Source: UBA4416 sp040387475
GTDB taxonomy: Bacteria; Bacteroidota; Bacteroidia; B-17B0; Aurantibacillaceae
Reading direction: 5' to 3'
NCBI GenBank assembly: GCA_040387475.1
Contig: JAZKDT010000018.1
Location: 124,001 to 188,000, forward strand
DNA length: 64,000 nt
Under the pieces are notes generated by a model. The model saw only the letters and a program-made list of their open reading frames with translations, was not told the origin of the DNA and made no database searches. Position 1 is the stretch's first letter; each line of letters begins with the position of its first letter. Shown here piece by piece: positions 1-9,184 of this stretch. Both the position numbers and the translations under genes were made by a program.

Positions 1-573
1 GTAGTGAAACTCGGTAAAAAAATGCCAGCGTCCGCGTGAATTAAATTCATACCCAACACCAACATCGGGTGTTAAGGTTAGTTTAGGATACAATGCTGTA
101 ACTAAAGGATAGGCTGTAATGCTTCTTCCAAAATTATAACCTAAACGTGCGCCAAGCATTATATAAGGGATTCCACGGCGACCGTAATTTCCAAATATTT
201 TCAAAAAATTGTTCCATTGGATATTTTGAAAGGTGTTGGCGCTAGCTCCCACTCTGATACCTGTTCCCGGAAAAACAGATGGATTTTCAATGCCGCCTTT
301 GGTGCAGTATTCAAATTCGGTTTGCCAACGAATGTGCTGATACCTTAAAAACTCGCCCAGTATACCAACGCTGAAGCTGGGTAGTTCACCAGATCGATGC
401 GACGGTGCCGGTAATGCATGTGAATACCCAACGTTATCTACAGTATTCAGATTTCGGTATCTGTCGCTGGCTGTTGTAGCTCCAATAAAAAAGCCAGCTC
501 CTCTAAAAAATTGCGCATTCATCTGACCTGTCAAATGAAACAGCACGAAACAAATAATGATTTTTTTACCCAT
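1..573 (-). CDS. Outer-membrane beta-barrel protein, 3' end cut by window edge
   Basis: An open frame runs from an ATG at 573 to the left edge without a stop, so 191 codons are visible and the C-terminus is missing. The first ~20 residues (MGKKIIICFVLF...) form a signal peptide ending near MNAQ. The rest alternates polar and aromatic/hydrophobic residues with Gly turns, and stretches such as IRWQTEFEYC, YIMLGARLGYNFG and HFFTEFHY look like amphipathic barrel strands. This fits the PorT/outer-membrane beta-barrel class common in Bacteroidota. It starts 5 bp after the fabD stop, so it is probably cotranscribed with fabD. No specific function can be given. Confidence 0.7.
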   Translation of the reverse strand, partial: MGKKIIICFVLFHLTGQMNAQFFRGAGFFIGATTASDRYRNLNTVDNVGYSHALPAPSHRSGELPSFSVGILGEFLRYQHIRWQTEFEYCTKGGIENPSVFPGTGIRVGASANTFQNIQWNNFLKIFGNYGRRGIPYIMLGARLGYNFGRSITAYPLVTALYPKLTLTPDVGVGYEFNSRGRWHFFTEFHY

Positions 574-578
574 GATAA

Positions 579-1466
579 TTAAGCGCTAATGGTTTCTACT
601 CCTGGATTTACTTTTTTAACAAGACCCTGTAATACTTTACCCGGCCCAACTTCTGTAAAATGCGTTGCGCCATCGGCAATCATTTGAGTTACCGTTTGAG
701 TCCATTTTACGGGCGCTGTTAATTGCACTATTAAATTCTTTTTGATCTCATCCGGATTAGAAACAGCGTTAGCAGTTACGTTTTGGTAAACCGGACAAAT
801 AGGTTGATTAAAGGTAGTTGCGTTAATGGCCGCTTCGAGTTCAACACGAGCCGGTTCCATTAAGGGAGAGTGAAAGGCACCACCCACAGGCAATACCAGA
901 GCCCGTTTAGCTCCCGCAGCTTTCATTTTTTCGCAGGCAATATTAATTCCTTCAATAGATCCGGAAATAACCAATTGCCCCGGGCAATTATAATTAGCGG
1001 CTACTACAACATGGCCGCTCTCAGAAATTTCTTTGCAAATAGTTTCAATTACATCATCGGCTAAATTTAATACGGCCGCCATGGTTGAAGGATTTATCTC
1101 GCAGGCTTTTTGCATAGCGAGTGCACGTTTAGATACTAATGTTAAAGCACTTTCAAAACTCAGTGTTTTATTGGCTACCAAAGCCGAAAACTCGCCTAAA
1201 GAGTGACCTGCCACCATATCAGGTATAAAAGACTCGCCCATGGTTGCCGCTAAAATAACAGAATGTAAAAAGATAGCAGGCTGGGTAACTTTAGTTTGCT
1301 GTAACTCTTCAGCCGTGCCCGTAAACATTGTATCGGTAATTTTAAACCCTAAAATATCATTTGCCTGGTGAAATAGATTTTTAGCTAGTTCGGAGTTATC
1401 GTATAGATCTTTTCCCATGCCTGAAAATTGTGAACCCTGGCCGGGGAATATAAATGCTTTTTTCAT
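579..1466 (-). CDS. fabD: Malonyl CoA-acyl carrier protein transacylase FabD
   Basis: FabD moves the malonyl group from CoA to acyl carrier protein, the entry step of type II fatty-acid elongation in the cytosol. The 295-residue protein has the usual family length. It begins with the PGQGSQ motif, carries the nucleophile elbow GHSLGE with catalytic Ser89, Arg114 in the position that binds the malonyl carboxylate, and the catalytic His199 in GGAFHSPLM. The small ferredoxin-like subdomain lies between about residues 125 and 195. Its 3' neighbour, 5 bp away, is an outer-membrane barrel gene. All key residues are present and nothing looks damaged. Confidence 0.97.
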   Translation of the reverse strand: MKKAFIFPGQGSQFSGMGKDLYDNSELAKNLFHQANDILGFKITDTMFTGTAEELQQTKVTQPAIFLHSVILAATMGESFIPDMVAGHSLGEFSALVANKTLSFESALTLVSKRALAMQKACEINPSTMAAVLNLADDVIETICKEISESGHVVVAANYNCPGQLVISGSIEGINIACEKMKAAGAKRALVLPVGGAFHSPLMEPARVELEAAINATTFNQPICPVYQNVTANAVSNPDEIKKNLIVQLTAPVKWTQTVTQMIADGATHFTEVGPGKVLQGLVKKVNPGVETISA

Positions 1467-1729
1467 AGAGGAATAATAGAAATAGTGGTTTTTGTTTGTT
1501 TAGTTAAAACCATAAATATAAGAAATTTAAGCCAAAAAGTGACAGGCATTTGCCAATTAGTAACTAACGTTTGGGTGTTAATTGCATAACAGTAGCCTGT
1601 GTGAACCAGCAGGTGAGAACTTTGTTAAAGCAGGCGGGACATAGATTATTCCGCATCCACGACCTCCCTCATTTAGAAAAGGAGAGAAAAAAGCCGACGC
1701 GAGAGTTGTTAAAGCCGAAGGGAGTGTTG

Positions 1730-2701
1730 TTAATTACCCGCTGTTTCTATATTAAACGTGCTGGCGGTAATGCGTTGTTTATCTCTAAAGTAAGCCACCC
1801 CACCCCAGTCGAAAATTTTCTTCTCATACACCCATGTATCCTGTTCGCGAACAACCACCCGTTTAATAATGATGATGCCTTGTCCTTCTTGTCTTTCTTC
1901 GGTTACACCCTGTTTATATTTAGAGACAAGGGCATTTACTTTTTTATCGATTATTTTTTGACTGGTGCTATTATCGGCTGCTACGATATTAAGTGTTACA
2001 TCATTCGTTGGCTGGTTAATTTTGAGAATAGGTTTTTCTTCTTCAATTAACTTTTCCATTAAGGTTTGTTTGGCTAATTTTTCATCCAGTTTCTTTTTTT
2101 CTTCGCTTAGTTTTTTAGCCTCTTCTCTTTTATCAGGCGATTTTGCGAGTTGTTTTTGTTGATCAGCATTTTTTTGAAGAGCCGCCAAAATAGCTTTCTT
2201 TTCGGCTTGTTTCACCAATCTCATGGCTTCTTTCTTTTGTTTCAAGTACTCTTTATCATAATCAAAATTTCCTTTTTTGGTGTTGTAAAAAAACTTGTTG
2301 ATGGGTTCGTCGAATAAAGAATAATCAACACCCTCATAATATTTAAATAAATCAATATCTGCACGGATAGCAGGGAATTTGAAATTTGTTTTTTGATCTT
2401 CGGGAACGTTTTTGGTACTTACACTAAAGTATTTTTGCACGTAATTATTTTTAGAAATAGAGATCAGGTAATCGCCCCCTAAAGGCAAATACACATTGTA
2501 ATTACCATATTGATCGGTTTTAAAAGAGGTCAACAATTTACCATCCTGCAATACCTGTACAATACTTTCGGACAGGATAGCGTTATCGTTGGAGACCTGT
2601 CCTTCAAAGTCGACCGTTATATCCTGAGCAAAACTGATATTGACGCACAGTAATAGCGCAATAATAAAGGCAACCCTTTTTAAAGAAAAAAGCATATTCA
2701 T
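1730..2701 (-). CDS. Exported coiled-coil protein with carboxypeptidase-regulatory-like N-terminal domain
   Basis: Unrecognised 323-residue exported protein. A signal peptide (about residues 1-25, ending ISFAQ) is followed by a domain (about 28-110) with the pattern of a carboxypeptidase-D regulatory-like beta-sandwich (GNYNVYLPLGGDYLISISK). Next comes a highly charged Lys/Glu/Ala/Gln helix, about 150-235, predicted coiled coil. The C-terminal ~90 residues are compact with alternating beta pattern (GIIIIKRVVVREQDTWVYEK) and no motif I know. A second Met at codon 3 could also be the start. It stands alone between fabD and the nuclease gene. The fold of the first domain is inferred from pattern only. 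Confidence 0.6.
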   Translation of the reverse strand: MNMLFSLKRVAFIIALLLCVNISFAQDITVDFEGQVSNDNAILSESIVQVLQDGKLLTSFKTDQYGNYNVYLPLGGDYLISISKNNYVQKYFSVSTKNVPEDQKTNFKFPAIRADIDLFKYYEGVDYSLFDEPINKFFYNTKKGNFDYDKEYLKQKKEAMRLVKQAEKKAILAALQKNADQQKQLAKSPDKREEAKKLSEEKKKLDEKLAKQTLMEKLIEEEKPILKINQPTNDVTLNIVAADNSTSQKIIDKKVNALVSKYKQGVTEERQEGQGIIIIKRVVVREQDTWVYEKKIFDWGGVAYFRDKQRITASTFNIETAGN

Positions 2702-2868
2702 TGAATGTGTGATTTATTCCTAAAATTAGGTTAAGGATAAAAAGCTTTCCTGTAATTAGTTGAGATTTATAAACATAGGATTGTTAGACAAGATTAAGAC
2801 CTCATACATCCATGTACCACCCGTTAGTCACCAGATTTAAAAACATTAAAACCGGATGAACAGGTAGA

Positions 2869-5724
2869 CTAAACGTTACAAATACCAGCGTAAGCGCAAT
2901 ATTCGCATTTTTTTAAATCATCGGTTTGGATGAAAGCCGAATCAGAAGAGATGATCGCTAAAATTTCCTGCTTTAAACGGTCTTCAAACTCCTGCAATAA
3001 TTCATCAGTAAAATTTAAAATTCCACCACCTTTGCCGTCCTCCAGGATAAATTTAGGTTGCTCTTCAAACTTTTTAAAGGGAATAATACAAGGCTGTAAT
3101 TCTTCGGGACGAGCCATGTTATTTTTTACCACGAACCAGGCATACATAAACAGCTGCAACATTTTATTATACTGACTATCTTTAAACAGATCTTCAAAAC
3201 CGGTGAACTTGAATTTATCGTCGGTTTTAACAGACGATTTATAATCAATGATCCTGATCTTATTTCCCAACTTATCAATCCTATCAGCCGACCCTTTTAG
3301 ATAAACCGTGGTGGGTACACCTTTAAGATCAACGATAACCGAGGCTGAAAGATCTTTTTCCAGGTCAATTAAACTGAGCAAGTCGTTTGTTTTTTGCGAT
3401 TGCTGCACCAGCTTTAAATCATTGCGCAATAATTTATTAACGTATTCATATAATACTTTACGTTGCAGGAAATTTTTTCCAAACTGGCTCTCGCGCTGGC
3501 TAAAATACTCCTGAAAAACCAGGTTCACACTTTCTTCAGTTTTTGAAATGGCAAGTTTAATATCTCCTTCTGTGAGCACTCTTCCAATATAAGGTTTGTA
3601 GAGCATCTCTAACGATTCATGCAAAATAGACCCCTGTGTATTTGCCTCAGCACTTTCCTCAACATCATCTGTTTCTTTAATGCCGGCACCATACCTAAAA
3701 AAGAAACGCAGCGCACAATCTTTATAAGCGATGAGGGCAGAAGGACTCAAACCACTGTATTCATCATTCGTAGTCAGTTTTTTGACAATAGGCGCTAAAT
3801 TAAAGTCGTTTTTTTCAAAAGAGATCTCGTTACGAACACTCGCCGGTAGTGAATCGCCACTCAGCATTCGTTCGGTAATAACATGTTCGGGATTGTATTT
3901 TTGTAACTCAAACTGTAACTGGGTAATGAACCTGCTTTTTTCGCCAGAGCCTAATACCGTATGCTCGGTATTATAAGTCATTAAAACATGAGTGGCTCTT
4001 TGCAAAATCCGGTAAAAGTGGTAAGCATAAACAGCATCCTTATCACCATACAATGGCATACCGTGATATCGCTTTAAATCATTAGGTATAAATGAATTAG
4101 AAGATTTACCGGAAGGCAAAACTCCTTCATTGACACCGAGCAAGATGATGTTTTCAAAATCCAGCGTACGGGTTTCGAGCACACCCATGATTTGCAAGCC
4201 CTGTAAAGGCTCTCCAATAAAAGGAACAGATGCTGCACCTATAATTTGTTTGAACAAACTTTTGAGCGTGAGTAAAGACTCTAAATACGCATGTGTTTGT
4301 ATGAGTGATTGTAACCTGTTAAAGTATTTGGTGAACACGTGCAGGTATTCTTTTTCGGTAGGCGACAATTGTAGCGACTCGTTATCAGACGTATTAAAAA
4401 CATGGATAATGTGTGACATGGATAAAATACCCTGCGCTGAATTCACCCATCCATTAAACAAGGATTCAATGTATTTATAATTTTCCTGAAATAATTCGGC
4501 CATCACTTTGGTGTTTAACCACACATAATTTTTATCTATTATTTTTTGAATAATAGATTGAAGCTGAATAGTAGGCTCAAATGACTTATAGTACTTTTTA
4601 AAAAGAGAATTTTGAAGGATCTTAAAAACATCAGAAAAATAAAAACTGCCGGAGGCTCCCGTTTTTTTTGTGGATTGATGTAAAGAGATGAGATTATCCA
4701 TCAGATCATAGATAGGCGACAATCTTAAGGGGTACTCCATTGTAATATTTACAAACTCCACTTCCTTTGGCAGCTGGTTTAAAATCGGAAACAGTAAACT
4801 TTCATCCGCTAACACGACTGCCGTTTTATTCAGAGATTTTCCCTGCCTGATCCATTCGTGCAACTGATGTGACACAACCTGGGCTTGTCCCATTTGTTTA
4901 GGAACGGCAACAATATCGATATGCTTGGGAATATCTTTAAAATAATGGCCCATATGATTTTTGGAATTGAGCCAGGTATTGGCAAAATTCTTTCGAAGAA
5001 ATAACCCGGCCTCATACTCCTCGTTATTGGTGTAATACGCATCGGCATCCCAAATAATATCAGCTTTTTTTTCTTTTACGAGATCAGAGAAGATAATTGT
5101 TTCAGCTTTATTTAAAGCATTAAATCCACAAACCAATACTTTAGAGAATTGGTTTAAATAACCCGAATTTTTGTATTGCTCAACAGCCTTGCGATACATA
5201 AAACCCTGGTAAGCCTGTTTTTTTTGCAGCAAAACTTCCGTAAAAGCAGTGTAAATAGTTCCCATTTGGAACATGAAATCCACGTAATCCTGTTGCGTAG
5301 GTGTTAGTTTTTCGGCACTTAAACTCCAGCTTTCAATTTCTTTGATCTCTTTTAAATTCTGGTACAGCGAATGGGTGTCTACCAAATAGCGATCGGCCTC
5401 GTTAAAATCCTGCAACATCAGCGTACCCCATTTGGCAAATGTATCAAAGGGCTCTGCCTTTTCTTTTAAAACAGAAACGTACACAGCGTAAAGATCGCAT
5501 ATGAGATCGATGCTATCTGCCTGTTGCAAGCCGGAGAGTTCAGCAACGAGTTCCTCGGCACTGATGATAGCCGGTAACCAGATAGTTTTTTGAAAGGCGC
5601 GGGCAAGATGTTGTTTTAAGTATAAAGCCCCCCGCTTGTTAGGAAGCACAATACATAACCGCTCGGTATCGTTGGCGTGATGCTCAAAAATATAATTGGC
5701 AATGTATTGTAAGAAGGGCGTCAT
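2869..5724 (-). CDS. PD-(D/E)XK nuclease family protein, AddB-like with Fe-S cluster cysteines
   Basis: Likely DNA-repair nuclease related to AddB of the AddAB (RecBCD-like) complex. The N-terminal ~600 residues are a UvrD-like helicase fold without an evident Walker A motif: the usual site reads LCIVLPNKRGALY (about 23-35), while a motif like the helicase signature occurs as LLGVNEGVLPSG (about 525-540). The C-terminal nuclease domain has GSADRID (811-817) and IIDYKSS (825-831), giving D814, D827 and K829 as candidate catalytic residues. Cys670 (KDCALRFFF) with Cys940, Cys943 and Cys949 matches the four-cysteine iron-sulfur staple of AddB. The 951-residue length fits Bacteroidota members. 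No AddA-like helicase is in the window. Confidence 0.85.
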   Translation of the reverse strand: MTPFLQYIANYIFEHHANDTERLCIVLPNKRGALYLKQHLARAFQKTIWLPAIISAEELVAELSGLQQADSIDLICDLYAVYVSVLKEKAEPFDTFAKWGTLMLQDFNEADRYLVDTHSLYQNLKEIKEIESWSLSAEKLTPTQQDYVDFMFQMGTIYTAFTEVLLQKKQAYQGFMYRKAVEQYKNSGYLNQFSKVLVCGFNALNKAETIIFSDLVKEKKADIIWDADAYYTNNEEYEAGLFLRKNFANTWLNSKNHMGHYFKDIPKHIDIVAVPKQMGQAQVVSHQLHEWIRQGKSLNKTAVVLADESLLFPILNQLPKEVEFVNITMEYPLRLSPIYDLMDNLISLHQSTKKTGASGSFYFSDVFKILQNSLFKKYYKSFEPTIQLQSIIQKIIDKNYVWLNTKVMAELFQENYKYIESLFNGWVNSAQGILSMSHIIHVFNTSDNESLQLSPTEKEYLHVFTKYFNRLQSLIQTHAYLESLLTLKSLFKQIIGAASVPFIGEPLQGLQIMGVLETRTLDFENIILLGVNEGVLPSGKSSNSFIPNDLKRYHGMPLYGDKDAVYAYHFYRILQRATHVLMTYNTEHTVLGSGEKSRFITQLQFELQKYNPEHVITERMLSGDSLPASVRNEISFEKNDFNLAPIVKKLTTNDEYSGLSPSALIAYKDCALRFFFRYGAGIKETDDVEESAEANTQGSILHESLEMLYKPYIGRVLTEGDIKLAISKTEESVNLVFQEYFSQRESQFGKNFLQRKVLYEYVNKLLRNDLKLVQQSQKTNDLLSLIDLEKDLSASVIVDLKGVPTTVYLKGSADRIDKLGNKIRIIDYKSSVKTDDKFKFTGFEDLFKDSQYNKMLQLFMYAWFVVKNNMARPEELQPCIIPFKKFEEQPKFILEDGKGGGILNFTDELLQEFEDRLKQEILAIISSDSAFIQTDDLKKCEYCAYAGICNV

Positions 5725-5903
5725 TTTTTTAAACCTTACCTATTGAATGAGGATGTAAAGTAGTAAAAAACAGGCTGTAAAAGAGAGAAGTTAATAAAAT
5801 TATATGGTCGAAATTTACCAATACCCTTCCTTTTTTTCCGTTTGTGTAGTTGGGTAATTGTAAGAGCTTTTTTAGTTAAATTTACACTGATTTTAAACTA
5901 ACT

Positions 5904-7706
5904 ATGAAGACATTTATTTACTCCATGCTTTTTTTGGCCCTGGCACACATTTCATTTTCCCAGTCGAGCACCTGGGACCTGCAACAATGTGTTGACTATG
6001 CGCAAAAGAACAATATAACGATCAAACAGGCCGAAATCAATGCCAAGATCAACTACAATAACGCCGTACAAAGTAAAGCGGCGATTTTACCAACGGTTAA
6101 CGCAGGAGCTCAACATACCTATAACTTTGGTAGAACGATTGACCGTTATACGAACACGTTTGCCAATACGCAGGTATTATCTCAAAACTTTTATGTATCA
6201 TCTAACGTCGTTCTTTGGTCGGGTTTAGCACAATACAACAACATTAAAGCCAACCAATACCTTTATTTGTCGAGTTCTGAAAGTTATCTGCAACAAAGAA
6301 ATGACCTGGCACTGAATGTGGCAACAGCCTACATTAATGTGATCTTTAGTGATGAGATCTTAATGATTGCCAAAGCACAATATGATATTACGAAAGAACA
6401 ATTAGTACGCACCGAAAAATTAGCTGATGCCGGAACCCTGGCAAAAAGCGCCGTGTTTGATCTGAAAGCGCAATTAGCTAATGAAGATGTAAACGTAACC
6501 AGTTCTGATAATAACTACCAGATAGCTTTGTTGAATTTAAAACAATTATTGAACCTGGATACGCTTAACAACTTTAATATTTCCAGGCCAAGCATTGACA
6601 TATTGAACAATGAACTGGCAACCTACTCGGTTCAAAATATATATGAAACTGCCCTTAAAAACCAACATTCGATAAAAAGCGCCAATTATAATGTATTAGC
6701 TGCCGAAAAAAGCCTGGATGTTGCCAAAGGAAGAGTAAGTCCGACCTTATCAGCCACAGGATCACTGGGGACAGGAACTTCCGAATTAGATAAAAACATC
6801 GATGCTGTTAACATTGTTGGTGCCGAACAATCACAATACTTTATACCAAACCCAATAGATCCTACAGCTCCACCGATTCCTGTTTACCAGCCACAAGCAG
6901 AAGTAACTACCTCTAAAAAACCATTTGCTGATCAGTTCAAAGATAACGTGAATAAGAGTGTTGGATTTACGTTATCCATTCCAATTTTTAACGGATTGCA
7001 AACTGCAACAGGGGTAAAAAATGCTAAGTTAAACGCATTAAATGCCAGATATACACAGGAACTGACTGAGCAAAATTTGTATAAAACGATTGCCCAGGCT
7101 TACGCTAACGCGAGAGCCGCTTTAAATAAATACAACGCCAGTAAATCGGCGGTAGAAGCCGGAGAACAATCATTCTTTTACTCGCAGCAAAAATTTAATG
7201 TAGGCTCTATCAGCACGTTTGACTATAATAATTCAAAAACGCGTTTACAAAATGCACAGGGTAATTTAGTTCAGGCTAAANNNNNNNNNNTAATAGAATT
7301 GCGGTATAAGCATATGAAATTTAATTCAAATAATGAAATTCTTAAGGAAATTGAAAATTTTAAAGGTAGAATTGAAAATCAGGGTCCTGCCTTTTTAAAA
7401 GATAATGATAACCTAAAGTATAGAACTAATCTCACATATGGAATTACAAAATATTTTGAAGAACAGGTAGGAAATATAAATATAACCGCCGAAGATAAGC
7501 AAAGATTACTAAATGAATATAATGAAATACTGATAGCTTTACGTGATGGCCCTAATAGTTTACATAGCAAAATAAGCGCTATAGATATATATGGAAATAG
7601 CTGGGCTAAAACCATTTGCACTTCTATAGTTAATAATATAAAGCATAATTATATTTTTAAATTAAAAGTTTTGGATTACTACCAGGGTAAAGAATTGAAA
7701 TTTTAA
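5904..7706 (+). CDS. TolC-family outer-membrane efflux protein, interrupted by scaffold gap and an AT-rich insert
   Basis: TolC-type channels span periplasm and outer membrane and export substrates with an inner-membrane pump. A signal peptide (about 1-20, ending ISFSQ) is followed by two OEP repeats rich in long helices (LQQCVDYAQKNN at the start; RLQNAQGNLVQAK just before the gap). The normal C-terminal signature, YIFKLKVLDYYQGKELKF, is present at 7650-7703. In intact relatives it follows the QAK helix directly. Here ten N (7281-7290) and about 350 bp of unrelated, roughly 27% GC coding-like sequence separate them. The real gene is either intact with an assembly error or genuinely interrupted. 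The HlyD-like adaptor lies 127 bp downstream, a typical tripartite pump arrangement. Confidence 0.8.
   Translation: MKTFIYSMLFLALAHISFSQSSTWDLQQCVDYAQKNNITIKQAEINAKINYNNAVQSKAAILPTVNAGAQHTYNFGRTIDRYTNTFANTQVLSQNFYVSSNVVLWSGLAQYNNIKANQYLYLSSSESYLQQRNDLALNVATAYINVIFSDEILMIAKAQYDITKEQLVRTEKLADAGTLAKSAVFDLKAQLANEDVNVTSSDNNYQIALLNLKQLLNLDTLNNFNISRPSIDILNNELATYSVQNIYETALKNQHSIKSANYNVLAAEKSLDVAKGRVSPTLSATGSLGTGTSELDKNIDAVNIVGAEQSQYFIPNPIDPTAPPIPVYQPQAEVTTSKKPFADQFKDNVNKSVGFTLSIPIFNGLQTATGVKNAKLNALNARYTQELTEQNLYKTIAQAYANARAALNKYNASKSAVEAGEQSFFYSQQKFNVGSISTFDYNNSKTRLQNAQGNLVQAKXXXXIELRYKHMKFNSNNEILKEIENFKGRIENQGPAFLKDNDNLKYRTNLTYGITKYFEEQVGNINITAEDKQRLLNEYNEILIALRDGPNSLHSKISAIDIYGNSWAKTICTSIVNNIKHNYIFKLKVLDYYQGKELKF
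7281..7290. other. Scaffold gap (10 N)
   Basis: Ten consecutive N inside the tolC-like gene. The true gap size is unknown, so reading-frame continuity across it cannot be trusted. Confidence 0.99.
7291..7643 (+). other. AT-rich coding-like segment inserted within the tolC-like gene
   Basis: About 350 bp immediately right of the gap, near 27% GC by hand count and lower than the surrounding gene. It is open in the frame that continues into the TolC tail for more than 110 codons, improbable for random sequence this AT-rich, so it is probably real coding sequence. A possible internal start is the ATG at 7314 (MKFNSNNEILKEIENFKGR). The product is hydrophilic and charged, with no signal peptide or membrane segment, and I do not recognise it. 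Its right boundary is placed where TolC homology resumes (HNYIFKLK). It could be a fragment of a foreign gene, an insertion scar or a misjoined contig end. Confidence 0.55.
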
Positions 7707-7833
7707 GCGCTATTTTAAACGCAAAAGCGCGCAGAGTAAAAGCGAAGTACACGGAGGAAAATTAATAAAACAGAAATAGAAAATCGGCAACCAGCAAAAA
7801 ACATCGGGATTAGCGGTTAAAACTAACATAACA

Positions 7834-9183
7834 ATGAAAAAATTATATTGGATTATAGGTATTTGCATCACTCTCTTGTTTGTAGTGATTGCTTTTAAAT
7901 TCTTCAAAGGCGAAGAACCAACCGAAGTAACCACTGAAAAAGCGGCAAAACGCAATATTATTGAAACGGTTTCCGCTAATGGTAAAATACAACCGGAAGC
8001 CGAATTAAAAATCACCTCCGACGTATCGGGAGAAATAGTTGAAATGTATGTAAAAGAAGGCGAACAGGTAAAAAAAGGCACCTTATTATGTCGTATCAAA
8101 CCCGATATATACGAAAGTGCTTATGAACGTGTAAATGCCACTGTAAACAGCTCAAAAGCTAATTTAAAAACGGCCATGGCGCAGCTGGCACAGGCACAGG
8201 CGCAGTTGGCACAGGCTGATGCTGCCTATGCCCGTAACAAAAAATTGTTTGATCAAAACGTGATTTCCCAGCAGGAAATGGACGTATCAAAAGCATCTTT
8301 TGAATCGGCTAAAGCCAATGTAGATGGATTGATGGAAAGTATCAAAGCATCTGACTACAATGTAAAAAGTGTAGAAGCTTCTCTGAAAGAAGCAAATACT
8401 AATTTAGATAAAACCTTTATCTATGCCCCGGTTGACGGAACCGTATCTAAATTGAACGTTGAAAAAGGTGAACGTGTTGTTGGTGTTCAGGGTTTACAGG
8501 GAACAGAGATTTTACGTTTGGCTAACCTCAATGAAATGGAAGCCAGTGTGGAAGTAAATGAAAATGACATTATCCGAATTCATAAAAACGACACTGCCGT
8601 TATTGAAGTGGACGCCTATATTGGAAAAAAATTCAGAGGTATTGTAACCGAAGTTGCTAATTCGGCCAATACTACAGGCATTTCCATAGATCAGGTAACA
8701 AATTTTGTAGTAAAAATACGTATCATTCGTGAGTCATATCTTGATTTAATAAATGACAACAATCCTGCTCCTTTTCGTCCGGGAATGAGTGCCAGCGTTG
8801 AAATACAAACCATGCGTGCGGCCAGCATCATTACCATTCCAATTCCCGGAGTTACCACCCGAAGCGCCGATAGTACAAAAACAAAAGAACATGTTGAGGG
8901 AGAAGAAGATCGCGATGTTGTTGTGAAAGATGAAAAAGAAGAAAAACTAAACACAAAGAAAGAAGAGATCAAAGAATGTGTTTTTGTAAACAGAAACGGC
9001 GTTGCCAAAATGATTTATGTAACAACCGGTATCCAGGACAATGATTATATAGAAATTAAAAGTGGTGTAAACGTAGGAGACGAAGTTATATCGGGACCTT
9101 ATGGTGCCGTATCCAAAATATTAAAAGACGGTAAAAAAATTAAGATAGTAGATAAGGATAAACTATTTTCTGATAAGAAATAA
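7834..9183 (+). CDS. HlyD/MacA-family periplasmic adaptor subunit of an efflux system
   Basis: Membrane-fusion protein linking an inner-membrane transporter to the TolC-type channel encoded just upstream. One N-terminal membrane anchor (about residues 4-23) is followed by a biotinyl-lipoyl half (ITSDVSGEIVEMYVKEGEQV), an Ala/Gln-rich coiled-coil hairpin (about 95-185, with AQLAQAQAQLAQ), the second lipoyl half (TFIYAPVDGTVSKLNVEKGE), a beta-barrel, and a C-terminal membrane-proximal domain ending ISGPYGAVSKILKDGK. A Lys/Glu-rich stretch (about 345-385) is inserted before the last domain. The 449-residue length is typical. No transporter subunit (MacB or RND) lies next to it; tsaB follows at once. 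Confidence 0.9.
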   Translation: MKKLYWIIGICITLLFVVIAFKFFKGEEPTEVTTEKAAKRNIIETVSANGKIQPEAELKITSDVSGEIVEMYVKEGEQVKKGTLLCRIKPDIYESAYERVNATVNSSKANLKTAMAQLAQAQAQLAQADAAYARNKKLFDQNVISQQEMDVSKASFESAKANVDGLMESIKASDYNVKSVEASLKEANTNLDKTFIYAPVDGTVSKLNVEKGERVVGVQGLQGTEILRLANLNEMEASVEVNENDIIRIHKNDTAVIEVDAYIGKKFRGIVTEVANSANTTGISIDQVTNFVVKIRIIRESYLDLINDNNPAPFRPGMSASVEIQTMRAASIITIPIPGVTTRSADSTKTKEHVEGEEDRDVVVKDEKEEKLNTKKEEIKECVFVNRNGVAKMIYVTTGIQDNDYIEIKSGVNVGDEVISGPYGAVSKILKDGKKIKIVDKDKLFSDKK

Positions 9184-9184
9184 A

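Noticed and set aside
1571..2050. 159-residue plus-strand frame overlapping the coiled-coil protein gene
   Set aside because: Most of it is antisense to a gene with a signal peptide and clear domains; the rest is intergenic with no start context.
7291..7706. Intein in the TolC homologue (HN at the end of the insert before resumed homology)
   Set aside because: The next residue is Tyr, not Cys, Ser or Thr, and His-Asn corresponds to the normal TolC residues; no splicing blocks are visible in the part that can be read.
7707..7833. Possible A/G-rich interspersed repeat (AACGCAAAAGCGCGCAGAG...)
   Set aside because: It resembles GCAAAG-type intergenic repeats I recall from Bacteroidota, but no second copy is in this window, so it cannot be supported.
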